Origin: Apophysomyces variabilis
Taxonomy: Eukaryota; Mucoromycota; Mucoromycetes; Mucorales; Mucoraceae
Assembly: GCA_002749535.1 (NCBI GenBank)
Contig: MZZL01000408.1
Span: 1,479,465 to 1,543,464 of the forward strand
DNA length: 64,000 bases
Reading direction: 5' to 3'
Shown: in pieces, positions 37,288 through 48,975 of the stretch
Numbering within the stretch: the stretch's first letter is position 1
Layout of the letters: each line of letters begins with the position of its first letter
Made by a program: the position numbers and the translations under genes
The notes under the pieces: model-generated
What the model saw: the letters and a program-made list of their open reading frames with translations, nothing else
The model's database searches: none
Told to the model about the DNA's origin: nothing

Positions 37288-38160
37288 TTACAAATGTGGC
37301 TCCTTTTTAGTGTAAATTAATTTACTAAAAGGTTGGGTCATTGGCAGCTTCTGTAATCCTAAAGGTTCACAAATTAATGGTAACTGAATGCGTGGTTTTT
37401 GATAAGGACAACGGAATAACGATAAAGTAGCGTTATTCGGAGCATGCCTATTTGCCACTGTTGCAAAACACATCCTGAGTTGACTTACATTCTTCTCATG
37501 TAACAGTGTGAAATATTTTTGAACGAGATGCAGACGATTGTGCAAGAAGCTGCACTTCATACCACAAATAAACTCGCGCAATTAGAGTTTTGCATTTCAG
37601 GAGAACCAGATTCAAATTAGATTTCTGCAGTGTGCAAAAAAAATTCTGAACTCTGATAGCTGCAAGCTGCCTACCACACAACTAATTGAGCTTTTGGTAG
37701 CAGATTTGCCTCATGTATATATATCTAGTATTAGCATTCGCACTTATGTTGTCCCGTCACTTACGTTTCAAAATGTAGGATATCATCATTAATGCTGTGT
37801 GGGCTAGGAATAACCTTTCTTTGATCCTTAAAATGGGTGCTTGTTGCACAATGGATCGTGCCTTCTATAGTCGCTATGGAAACTACATAACAGATTTTCT
37901 CCAGCTTCGATAGAATCTCTGGAATGGGGTCACACCAGCTTGTCGGTATCAATTTGTCGCTCTTTATATTCGCCTTCTGGACAACTTCTACTATACTGGA
38001 TAATTGAATGCAAGCTTAATCTAATCTAACACAAGTTGTGCGTCCATGAAACCCCAAAAGGGCGCTAAAAGAAAAACAAGTATGTACAATTAGTAACTAA
38101 TGTATACTGAAAAGCATATTTCACTTACATTCAACTTGGTCCCCCAGTGGGCGCAGCTTG
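37288..38160 (-). CDS. Unrecognised multi-exon gene, 5' part not resolved
   Basis: Four coding-like segments join in phase: up to 38129, 38064-38031, 37995-37765 and 37549-37288 (stop). Donors GTAAGT close exons 1 and 3, and acceptors are TTTTAG, TATCCAG and GTGCAG. The protein end (~185 residues) contains RPLGDQVES, PFWGFMDAQLVIVEVVQKA, DKLIPTSWCDPIPEILSKLE and FLHNRLHLVQKYFTLLHEKN. It ends FSKLIYTKKEPHL. I cannot assign a family. Codon usage looks ordinary and there are no internal stops, which argues against a random frame. Upstream of 38160 I could not find a start codon with a consistent splice, so the gene may be longer or truncated. Confidence 0.42.
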
Positions 38161-39907
38161 GGTTAGAACAGCAAAAAACATGCATTGAAAGTTAGAGAAT
38201 GGGAAGATATGTTGAAATCCTTTCACTTATCCCTCCTCCTAAGGGTATCCCATCGCTCAACGCGAACACCCACACCGCACGAAATCTATGATGGGCATGA
38301 GCGATCCAGAGGGAAAGAAAAAAGTCCGGGAATGGACATCCGCCATAGAAGCCAGCCAACCACCCGCTTGATAGTATCTTACTTGCCTACACCATTAGAC
38401 TGTGGAAAGAAACAAACTTAGGAATGATGATAATGTTCGGACTGCTTAGATGTCTTACTGTTTTGTTGGATTTCTCATGTATCCGAAACCACCCGATCTT
38501 TTAAATTGACTTGCATCCCGGGAAGCATATGCTGTCCTTCTTTTCAGAGACTGGATATTTGTGCCAATTGACCGGAGCAGAGTGTACACTGAGAGGCATT
38601 GGAAATATGCTGATTAGTATCTACTGTCCTAAAGATAGGAGGCTGCATAATGATGACAACATTCAACGTTGCCATACCTTTGTTGCACCCAAATGCTTCT
38701 TTTGAAAGATGCCTTATGCATACATCTTGTTCTAGGCTTTTGCATTCTCTGGAAGAGATAATATTAGTGGCGATAGTCGTTGTAATAGGAGGGTATTAGC
38801 TTGATTGAGATTCCAGCATGTCATGCTGTATTATTCTGTCTTCATACATGGAAGATTGGTTTAACATACTGGAATCATACGGTCAGATAAGCCTTCTGAT
38901 GTCTGAGCATTTTGACTTACCAGATACTTTTGCTATACATTGGATAGATAAATGTACCCATAGATCACATAATTGAAGGTGCTATAAGAGATAACGCTAA
39001 AGAAACGAATGAAAGAGGAAGAAACGTTGTCTTATCAAAAGGAGGGTCGCGTCATGGTATGACGTGTTAATGTTAGGGTAGTTGCCGAAAAAGCGAAATT
39101 ACTGCTGATTGATATCATGAAGTAAGCTGGGGAAAAAACAAACTCTTTGGCTACGAAGAGAATGAATATAAAACCAGCCTGGATCGAAGAAGAGGTCAAA
39201 AACCTAAAATAAACCGACATCAAAAGGAATGTTGTAGGCAAGGAGGGTATGCCGAAGCTTCGGACTCTGTAGTGTTTACCACGGCTACATACATCTACGC
39301 AACAACAACTGTCAACTACAGGAGCAAATGCAAGCAACCCAAGATCTGGAATACCTATCGATTCTCTCCAGTAACCTTGCTCTCTCTTCCCGAATGTTTG
39401 ATACTGAACTTTCCAAGACAACACCACAACAATGGTTATCAAAACATCTAATAGAACTGCTGACAACATCAGAAACTTTCCTTAAATGAAGGAAGCACAT
39501 TGACTGGGCGACTTCTTCCACAACTACCAAGACGGTAACCACGCCGATTCAACCATCAGACGATAAGCTCGTCACCATACGCATGTATTTTTAAGTGCAT
39601 TGAGTGATAAGAACGAACCCACGAGATGATGGCCAATTAGAGCGGGAAAATTATGAACAAACATCAACGAAACGCCCCATGGGCGCACTCATTACGTTGA
39701 TGGATCTAAGCGCCGGACGGCAAGGATATGCATCGTTTCTTGAGAATGTAATACTCATCGGTTCTATATACCCATTTTTCATGCTACTTACAATTTCTAC
39801 ATTTCTTATCATTACATCATTAAAAAGTCCTAGCTTCCTATCCAATGTTTCTATCTTAAATAGCTATTACCAAGATACTATATGATCTGGAAAGAAAAGT
39901 TATCTCT
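38161..39907. other. Unassigned region
   Basis: Could include 5' exons of the gene at 37288-38160. Open frames on both strands around 39035-39885 overlap and have no recognisable domain; one on the plus strand (39604-39885) is hydrophobic near its end. Nothing firm. Confidence 0.3.
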
Positions 39908-41580
39908 CTACTGTTTAGGAACTGGCATAGTATATAACGCCTTTAGTTCCTCGCCTTCTTTGATATCCTTTGTGGCAATCACTGCCATTTCATGATTATC
40001 ACGGAACGTGAGCTTGACATTGTATTCATCCTCCGATTGACCGATATAAGTAGATATCTTGTACAAACCAGCGCCAATAGAAGGTTTGTCGTTGTCCTTG
40101 GTTTCCCTGATCAATTCTGTCGTTTCCTATGACAAAAAATTTAGATTGCTTGTAGAATGAAGAAGATCGGATAAACTCACCACTGCTGACACGTCTTCTG
40201 AAGGCTTGATAGCATAAGCATTATAAATGAGCTTACCCTTCAGCATGAGATATATTTCGTTGCTTAAGAACTCGCTGATGCCCTGTACTTTGGGTCCCAG
40301 TAGGGCTTTCAGCAACTCAATTTCCTGGTTTGATTCAACCGATGGTGCAGTTTCAAGGTACTTGAACCGATCTACGTGATCCCAAGAATTATACGTGTCC
40401 TCGGTGCTACCCTGTTGGCTTTTTGCCACTTCCTCTGCTACCATAGTAGACAAAAATCGCGCAATCATGCTTGGATATTTCTTGTTGCTTTGTCTCGAGA
40501 ATTCAACAAAGCTGATAGCCTCTTTCTCGGTTGCGTCTTCTACTTTGTCTTTTGCACACATATATTTGTGATATTGCTCGTTGCCTTTTTCTTTGCAGAC
40601 ATCACTGCAAAAAACGACATGGCTACATTCTGTACACTCCACTTTAGTCTCGTTCACCTTTGCCAAACAGTAGTTGCAGAAAGATCCCTAAAACATAGTA
40701 TTTACATTAGCTCACTAGCCATATGCAGTAAAATTGTATAGTACCTCAAAAGCAGGATGTAGGGCCGATACCACTGGTGCTTCTGTAAAGATGACTTCTC
40801 CCTCCTTGATATCCTTGTCGGCCACCAACGCTTGGTGAGCTTCCGAACCTTCTGTAGCCGACAGCTTTTGAAGCTTAACATGGCTAGACTTGGGAGGGAA
40901 CTGCTCGTAAAATGCGTTCTGACGTTTTTCTTGCTAACGAATAAATAGGGGATCAGCGAAACCGTCATAACTATCGGAGTGCCGCTTCTCTATTCCTACC
41001 TCCAACGCCATGAGTTGGACAATAATTTGGAACACAGGCGCAGGAACCGTCTTTTGGTAGATCATAATCAATTCCATCGGTGCTGGATATACTTTGAGAG
41101 CCATGTAGAAAGGAAGGATGGCCTGAGGATAAAATGCCTCTCCTACAACAGAGATAGCAAGCTGTCAGCATTTCGCTTCTCCTCATGACTATGGCTTAAG
41201 CTTCCTTGCCTTGATTACAGAGTGCTTCGCCTGCACCCACCTGGGCCATAAAATACTTTTCCTTTTCCTCAGGTGTTGTTGGTAATTGCTCCTTGGAGGC
41301 AGCTTCCAAGACAGTCTCGATCAGCTGAACTGTACTTTTCTTCGCCTCCTCTTCGGCCATTTTCGTTGCCTTTACCGCCTTTTTACGTTCACGTTCTGCA
41401 ATAAAATCAGAGACATGTTTAAGTATATCAGGCAAACTGGCTGAGATCGTTTTTACTCAGTTTTCTCCTGAAAGTGGGATCATTTCGCCGCTTCTGGTCA
41501 AAATACAATAGATAACCGATACCGGCTGTTACAGCAACACCTGCCGTTAAAAGAGCAATTGTCTGCGGCTTTAATGCCAT
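39908..41580 (-). CDS. TOM20: TOM20 import receptor fused to a SMYD-like MYND/SET region
   Basis: Six exons in phase (41580-41457, 41395-41210, 41142-41000, 40933-40745, 40687-40181, 40126-39908) give 455 residues. Residues 1-150 are a fungal Tom20: an N-terminal anchor (IALLTAGVAVTAGIGYLLYF), DQKRRNDPTFRRKLK, then the receptor domain (VGAGEALCNQGEAFYPQAIL, FYMALKVYPAPMELIMIYQK, TVPAPVF). The frame continues, via a standard intron, into a split-SET start (ALVADKDIKEGEVIFTEAPV) and a MYND-type zinc cluster (CNYC, CTEC, CSDVC, HKYMC). A helical stretch and a SET C-terminal segment (GAGLYKISTYI, FRDNHEMAVIATKDIKEGEEL) follow. The NHSCxPN motif expected there reads GQSEDEYN, so methyltransferase activity is doubtful. 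Intron 2 is GC-AG. Tom20 alone is ~180 residues. Confidence 0.88.
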
Positions 41581-44500
41581 GGCGAATGTCTATAGCACTG
41601 GGGAAACAGAACAAGAATTACTCAAAAAAACAAAAAAGTCCTTTTACGAGGGCAAAGAAGAATCATCGTCACATGGCTTGTCCGTACCATTGTCTGATCA
41701 GTTGGGATTACTGTCAATTCTGCAGGGCATGATTATGATGATGATTATATGCCCTGCCTGAGATGGCTTTCTTACGTCAAATTCAAAGGAAATCTATGAG
41801 AGAAAGCAACTAAATAGGCGCTAATACAAGCGCAATGCATAATCCATCATATCAATTTTGTATTTACACAATTAGTTGCTTCAGAAGCATGTACCATATA
41901 TCAGATCGGAACGAAGGTAGTTAGACCTGGATCAGGCATGACGCGCCATCATTGACTCTTCTGTTCGGCAAAAGATTAACGAAACTATCTGCCTCACACT
42001 TATCATCAGCTTTGTTTACTATGCACTCTGGATCCCACCACATGAATAAGTAAGACCATATTTACTAGAATGCGAATGTTGCAACTTCTGGTTGTCCTCC
42101 ACTTCCTCCTTTTATGAGATTACAGTCATGCTTAGCGTTCCTGAATCCAAAGTATTCTTTCAAATTGCTCAAAATAACGGGGCAATTAAGGATGGCATCT
42201 CACGTACTGCGGAAGCTGATATTGTGGAATAATTAAAAGCTACGTAAATTATCTTGTCCGCTAGTTTATGCGCAAGAGAATTACATATAAACGCTGTAGT
42301 AATAACAAACAATATATGAAAGCATCCAAGAGATGCTGAGGACGGAGTCCTATAACACAAAGTGTATGCATGTAAGGCAAAGGAAAATTACACTTTAGAT
42401 AGTTATCGCTTACTCTGTATAGAATAGACTGTTTCTGTCACTGCAGCAAGTGTCTCTCTTTTTTTTCCCGCTTTGACGACACTTTTGTTTCTTTGCTATG
42501 CTACCTTACTATCAAGCCGAGAATTTAACCGAGTGTGGAACGCAGAATGGCACGGACATGCTCCGACCTTGGTTAGATCCATAGGTTTAAGGACCGAACC
42601 TTAAAGCAAGGGAGGGACCCTGCCATGGCACCGGGTAGAAGTTACACAAAACACGCAATACGGGCGAGTCGGCTGGATCACCAAGTAAAGGACATGTCAA
42701 TGTGTGGATATGGCTCTTATGATGCTTGTCATGTAGCGTACTTTACCTCCGCTTCCGCTCTATGATCTTATACTTTGTAGCCTACCTTGAGCAACATATC
42801 AACTTGCTAAGGATAAAATATTATCTAGACGTTCGTTGCTCTTTCCACGAAGGAAGCCCTGGGGATACTAAAACCACGATACTGGCTCTCAGTTCAGCCG
42901 TGGGAATGCAACCATTTATGGAAACGCCATTTGACGTCAAAGTTCCCATTCATGGTCCCCCTCAATCGGATGTACATGTTTTTATATGCACAGTTTCTAA
43001 AGACCGAGCATATCCAGGTAACTGCTGTTCACCTGACTATTGCATATTCCGTTCGTATCATAACAGGATCCGAGAATCCGGCATCGATTGTGACAATAAC
43101 AACATTACGCATAGATCGCTAGTAATAGTGGAAACAGCTCCAAATTTCTGCAAGCTGTATTACTCCGGTTGCAATACATGTGTCAGTTTCGCTTGTCATA
43201 AGAAACTGTTAGGCAGCACTTTCTTGCTGAGTAGCAACTGCGGACATGATTCTGCTTGTCCCGTGTCTTCCAAGACATGACGTGGCGTGCCTGCTTACTC
43301 CTTAGCTCCGTTATCGTTTCAGTGTCGCAGATAAAGGAGACACGCTTATTGTCTCTCAGCGTAGTCTTTGCGTGGATTCCTAGCAACAGCTCTTCTAGTG
43401 CTCTCAGAGTATTATTTTGCGGATCTGACAGGAGGAGCTACGTACAGGTAACAAAGAGAGACTGAGAAACTAAGGTTAAAAAGGGAAATGATCTTAGGCT
43501 GCGTCTTTGTCTCCAGACGAATGCCATCTTGCCAGTGATCAAGCAGTATCAAGCAGAATCCGAGTAGACGGTTTGACAGTTTGCTTCTTTATTGTGTTTA
43601 GTTCATGTTAAGTAAAGCTCATGTTAAATATCTTTAAACCTGACCATGGCAAGCCTGATATGTCAAACTACCATATAAGAAAAGAAGTCGCATCTTGCAA
43701 ACTCGTTTGGCGCATTTGAAAGCTGACTTTCAGGTTAACGAAACCATGTTTAATTGGCGTACTGCGTAATTGGAATTGGTTCATTTCCACATGTCTGTCT
43801 AGAAACTTTGACAACACCGTATCCAACCCCTCGGCAAGCAAATACAAGATCCATATATAGCCGAATTAATGAGTATGAAAGGAAAGACGACCTTATTCAC
43901 TGACAGTTGCTAGACGTAAAGCGTAAAAGCACTATCCACTTGATCATGGATCCTTTTTTATCTTCTAACTTTGGCATCCAGTAATTTTTCGATTTCATAG
44001 AATACTGTGAAGTAATTATAAATTAAATGTTTCCGTACAGCTTTATTAAAATGAACCTAATGCGTTGAGGCATTGGGAAAAGCTCAGTTCTAATAGAGCA
44101 TGTCATTAGGAAGTGTTACCCATTTTCTTTGAAGTGGGACATTTCAACGACTTGCTGTAACCTCGAATTCCAATATCAAGTTGATTTTCTCATGAATAGA
44201 TTATGAAGAGTATTAGATATATCGCTGTCTCGGTCCGTAGCCCACCAAAGCATCTTATAGAGGTTTCAAGGTTGTTTTCGTTTCTTTTGAGCTATTCGGA
44301 TTTGACGAATAAAAGCACAAGACATTAAAATTTCATTCACTGCGACATTTGGTTTGCATGCTGGCCAAACAATCTGTTACAAGCATTCCTTTCGAAGTGT
44401 GTCGCCTGCACATATGCAATTTTCAATCACTTCTAGTTTACTCTGAGTAAAAACGTCTGACGCTGGAACTAGTTGCTAGACGCCATGATGTGGACGAAAT

Positions 44501-44691
44501 AACGACGTTTGATCGAATCATACAAGGAAATCCAGAAACCCGAGTCATTCTTCTCCGTCTCTGCCTGTTCGTAGCTATTTCTCGGGACAATCCATGACCT
44601 TGAAATGTACACTGATTCATCATCATACAGTCTTTTTATTTTTTTGTTCTGTCTCGATGATCTTCTATGCGCCATTTTGCTGGCGTAGATT
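41581..44691. other. Gene-poor region of ~3.1 kb
   Basis: The longest frame is 42726-43280 (plus, Cys-containing, no recognisable domain, no clear start context), which I do not count as a gene. A 68-codon frame at 44675-44469 (minus) starts 17 nt after the MIC27 stop and is probably its 3' UTR. No transposon or RNA gene recognised. Confidence 0.4.
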
Positions 44692-45777
44692 TTAATTGTT
44701 CTTCTTCAAGGTCTCTTCCACTCCGGGCTAAAATCAAACTTGTCAGTTTGCTGTATCGCGAAAGACGGTGAGCTTACGTTGGATCTAGTAGAATACATGC
44801 TTTCGACGCTCTTTTTCACCTCTTCGAACTTATTCTTCGATTCTGCACCGGTAACCTGACCCTTCAGTTTATCTGCACTCTGCTGAAGTTGCTCAATGTT
44901 GGCATTCACTGTTCCTCGCAATTGTGCCAAGACTTGGTCGACCTCCTTTCGGACACCATCCACAGCCTCGTCAGCCATACGGTGAGCATTCTGCAATTCA
45001 GGATATTTGCGCTCTAATTTCTCCAGCTGGACACCGACGTTGTGAGTGGTCTTTGGAAGCAAATAGAAAGAAGTACCAGCTGCTAAAGCAGTAGATGTCA
45101 GGAAACGGAGGACGATGTTGCCTAAACACGCCATACGCAGAAAATGAGATTGGTTGCTATATTTCGGTTTGTATTCAATTACGTACGGTTGCGAGCAATG
45201 ATGGTACCAGCCAAAGCAGCCACACCGACATAGAGAGCATTTGGAAGCACTTCTTCATCTGGCGATACAGTTTCCTTCACCAATGCTGTTAACAAATTAG
45301 GAAAAGAATATCAGTGTATACATCTCATTTACCAATTGTTATTTATACCTTTAACATCCTTCTCGAATTGTTTGCATTGCTCGTACAGAGTATTAACGTG
45401 AGTCTAATTCACCGTTAGAAACTGTGTCTTTGTCAATAACAATCACCTTTCCCTCTTCCAATGTTTTGGTTGCCTGTTGTTGAGCATATGCAACATGTTC
45501 TTCCAGCTTCGTTGGGGATTCAACTACGATCACTTTAGGCTGCGGAGGGTCATAAATACTAAGCTAAAATACGGTTAGTGTCGACGCATGGCAAGGTCAA
45601 TGTATGCATACTTTCGAGCGCTTCTGTTCTTCCGCATAGATGATGGTTGGTCGAGATAAAGACGATACCACGGCAGCAGTAGCTGCAGCTGCAGTCAACT
45701 ATAGTATTCTATAAGACGGCGTCAAGACATGTGAACGTAGTTGATCTTACGGATCGTTTTAAAACAGGAGAAAACAT
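44692..45777 (-). CDS. MIC27: MICOS complex subunit MIC26/MIC27 (apolipoprotein O family)
   Basis: Seven exons in phase (45777-45751, 45698-45612, 45563-45447, 45403-45349, 45285-45187, 45121-44778, 44727-44692) give 254 residues. The N-terminus MFSPVLKRS followed by Leu/Thr/Ala-rich sequence fits a mitochondrial signal and inner-membrane entry. The conserved core has LSIYDPP, HVNTLYEQC, PNALYVGVAALAGTIIARNR, RFLTSTALAAGTSFYLLPKT and THNVGVQLEKLERKYPELQ, the apolipoprotein-O signature with two membrane segments. A long amphipathic coiled coil follows. MIC26/27 binds cardiolipin and helps hold crista junctions. The intron donor after exon 3 (GTGATT) is weak, but the phase is restored only there. 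Confidence 0.9.
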
Positions 45778-45850
45778 GTCCTCTGATAACTGTTTTGTTA
45801 TCTTCCAACATAGAAAATTGCTTTTAAAACGGGACATCAAATACACTAAA

Positions 45851-45858
45851 TGACGTCA
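45851..45858. promoter_or_regulatory. CRE/ATF palindrome upstream of MIC27
   Basis: TGACGTCA, the perfect bZIP ATF/CREB site, lies ~75 bp before the MIC27 start codon. Its use is inferred from position only. Confidence 0.35.
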
Positions 45859-47313
45859 GCAGAATGCATTACATCGTATCCTTGGAGGATACGCCGGAAA
45901 AGAGTCTAATTAGTACCAATAATCCGCATCCTGCGTCAACTAGTCCGTAAGATACATAAGGCCCATGTCTCAACCTCTGTTGAATCTATGGAGTGGATGG
46001 CTAGCTGCTTATTATCTTACTGGTTTAAAAGCGGTTGTGGAAGAGGTAATGGTGCCCGGTCTCAGATTCTACAACCCAGATATTGGCTGGTCACTGTTGA
46101 TGATTGGCAGAAACCTCTATAATGCATTGTGCAGGCTACCAGGCCAATGGATAGCCGCTTAAACCATTGATATCGAGCGATCAATGCTTACCGAAAGAAT
46201 GTCAAACGATTCGACCGCTTGCGGAGTAAAGCGTGGATAGTCATATTCTCGCGCCTTTGCAATTAAATCTCCGCAGCAGTTGATGAAGTTGCTGGAGGAA
46301 TACACTCTGAAATACCGTTCTTTGGGAAACCTGCGCTGTACCTTAAACAAACATATATAACGGAAGGAATCATATCATAATCCTCATCCTTAAGATGGAT
46401 ACAGACAATAAACGTGTACCATGTATACAACATGAAACATAATCGAAGAATAGATAAACTTACTGGAAACGGTCAGAAGCTCAACATAGCATGCCCGTAT
46501 CAACCGTCTCTCTAAAAAACAAGACATGTCAAGTGTAACATCAATCTAAACTCTTTACACTATTATATTAATAGTATCTTTTTGTTAAACATCCTCTACT
46601 TTTCTTGTCAACTTCATATCGTTACTGATACTATTGAGTGGAATTGCACTCAGACATCTACTGTATTATCATTAACACAACGTTAAATTTCTTTGCCTAA
46701 ACAATACAACCTTCACTCTTTGACAATGTTTAGCAAAATCTGAACTGGCGCACACTTTTCCTGCGCTTTCATAGCAAAACACGAGCCTAGCTTGACTTGA
46801 TAATGAACCAGCTGTTGTTGAAGACAATGATCCGTCCTATTTCTGCTTCCTGTACGCCATGAGCCGTCCGTAAGCCAATGTGCCTAGATAACGATGTCAT
46901 ACAGGCTGTCAGAGGAGGTAAGTTCCCTGATCAGTGGAAACAGTAAGTGCGGGCAACAGCTGACGCTTTCCTCCATCGACGGTAAGCATGGTAATAACCA
47001 AGATCATCTCCATGATGCAAATTGGACCGGTTAAGAGTACAGAGGCTCTTATCGGTCCGTTAGTTTCATTTTTGGACGCAAACATCTTCTGCAAACAGGG
47101 GTGAACACTCCTATAAAGTATTCTTTTCTAAAAAGGGATGATATTGGATAACAGCTATCGTGGCGCTCACTTCTCTTTTTTTTAAAGTTGCACTGCTGCG
47201 GCATTAAAGCGGTCGTATATAAGAAAGAAATCGGTTATGACCATCCTATACAGGTCTTTCCTGCTTCCCCCACCCCTCCCTTCTTTTCCGCTTTGTCGTA
47301 CTATCAAAGTAAC
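45859..47313. other. Unresolved, possibly coding on the minus strand
   Basis: Several short minus-strand frames read like protein: about 47094-46909; 46895-46720 with LVHYQVKLGSCFAMKAQEKC; and 46330-46190 with YDYPRFTPQAVESFDILS, which closes with a good donor (TCG|GTAAGC) and joins in phase to a short exon RFLPIINSDQPISGL ending near 46031. I could not join all pieces in phase, so this is either a gene I failed to solve or a decayed one. Confidence 0.3.
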
Positions 47314-48191
47314 ATGCTACTCGACAACAATAACGATTTGTTTACCGCAGAGGAAGGGTACGAACAAGAGATAGAAACCAAGAAGAAGCAAAAACGACGA
47401 TTCTGGCATCAGCGAGATTCTCTTGCTCGCCGAAATAAATTGTTGGTGGGCAAAGAAGGTAGCAGACGTCGTCAAAGATGGGATAACAGTGAGTAAAACG
47501 ATTCTTCCCTTTCATTTTTTCCGTGCGGCGAAATTTTTGCTGCGGCAACTCATTTCCTCCAAGATAATTTCACAGATCACCCATTGGCCATACTTGATTC
47601 GGACGATATGCGCCCGCCGGGATACGGTCTTGATAGACCATCTTTTCACTGGACGTACGATCACCCAGACATAGACATGACAATCTTAGACGAACTAGAT
47701 CTGCCAGGTGCAGATGGCTGTCAATCCATCAATGTACCTCTGACCCGCAAAATGCGTCAGATTTTGAAAAGGACCCATATCCCAGCAGGCTTGGTGAAAT
47801 ACTATGAGATAGAATTGCTTGATTTCGTCCGCAGGGGACAAACAACCAGTCAGTCATGGCATAAAGAAGAGATGTATCTGCTTTGGGAAATACCCGATTC
47901 GTTTTCACGCTGGATCGTCCATACCATGTGTCAATACTATGGATTATACTCCTTTAGTAAGGCTTTTTGACATGCCAAAAATGCGGGATAGTTAGTCTAA
48001 AGCCAGTTTCTGTGTTTGTAGGCCAAACTACAATGGACGATCGTCGGCTGACTTTTGTTTGCCACCCAGCACATGTAGCGTACATTTTTGGAGATACAGC
48101 GGATGCAATCCATTTCGGAGCGGAAATGGAAGAACCCGACTCCCTTGATTGGACGACACCGGAGCCACTATTTTCCGATTATGTTTGCTAA
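47314..48191 (+). CDS. R3H-domain protein with R3H-associated N-terminal domain
   Basis: Three exons in phase (47314-47488, 47564-47956, 48022-48191) give 245 residues. The basic N-terminus (KKKQKRRFWHQRDSLARRNK, SRRRQRWDN) and HPLAILDSDDMRPPGY form the R3H-associated domain seen in human R3HDM4-type proteins. A helical segment (IPAGLVKYYEIELLDFVRRG) precedes the R3H motif RWIVH in DSFSRWIVHTMCQYYGLYSFS. R3H domains bind single-stranded nucleic acid. The acidic C-terminus (FGAEMEEPDSLDW) is family-like. The cellular role in fungi is not established. The ATG at 47314 is preferred to an upstream in-frame one because the latter adds only low-complexity residues. Confidence 0.8.
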
Positions 48192-48975
48192 ACACAGCAG
48201 CAGTAACTTTTTTATCCCTAAATCTACAATGTTGCGTCGTGCCACTCTCGTTTCGAGTACGGATGCGGCATCAAAAGTAAAACACGCTAATGCTGAAACC
48301 AAAAACTGATGGAAACTGTCGAAACTTTGTTCTGCACAAATAAGGCATCTCCTTAAACAGATGGATTCGTGCTATCCATTGACCTCAAAGATAGCCGGTG
48401 ATGCGAATGCTATTGAGCAGAATGATGTGTCTAACGAAAGCTGGATCGCATAAGTAAATGATATTGAAGGTCAATTACTGCTAGGGTTTTGATGACTGAC
48501 ACCTTGCGCCGTATCCATTGTTTTTTTAATTTCTGGTGATATGACATCAGTATTGATCGCCAGGCTTATTCTTTTGCAGTTGCAAAAAAGAAAAAATTCT
48601 GCTGCGTACAAAGTCTGCGAATGGTTCCTACGGCGCCAGGCACCGGATGCCGTTTCGGCACCAGCCCCCGGGCGATATACCTACTGTTCGTAGGCAGAAA
48701 GTAAAATGGCGCCTTCTTTGATGGCTTTTCCACGCATGGGATATACTTAAACTTCAATGTAACGCCTCCTTTCTAGCGTTCTACCGAAGTTAGTAATCTG
48801 ATGAAATCCCACATCTTTCTATTGAGGCAATGTTGGAATAACGATTGTTACACTTGAATGCGGTAGAAAGATGAAGCTCAATTTTCGGAAACCGAAAGCA
48901 CAGCTCGTTTGAAATATATAAAGAACCCTGTCTGGGACGGGTCGTGATCTTGGACGCGTCTCGCATCGGGTCATC
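48192..48975. other. Intergenic, ERG4 promoter
   Basis: Contains a TATA box near the 3' end. A GC-rich patch at 48625-48675 has small inverted repeats but does not fold as a tRNA by eye. Confidence 0.45.
48915..48923 (+). promoter_or_regulatory. TATA box of ERG4
   Basis: TATATAAAG lies ~52 bp before the ERG4 ATG at 48976, consistent with a short 5' UTR. Confidence 0.5.

Noticed and set aside
39035..39542. Hydrophobic minus-strand frame
   Set aside because: No consistent splicing or domain; overlapping frames are similarly open.
42726..43280. 184-codon open frame on the plus strand
   Set aside because: Long, but no recognisable motif, no convincing start or splice context, and overlapping frames are open too. 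Not enough to call a gene.
44469..44675. 68-codon frame just after MIC27
   Set aside because: It starts 17 nt after the MIC27 stop on the same strand and shows no family; most likely 3' UTR.
48625..48680. GC-rich inverted-repeat patch resembling part of a tRNA
   Set aside because: No D-loop, anticodon or T-loop arrangement can be drawn; it sits in the ERG4 upstream region.
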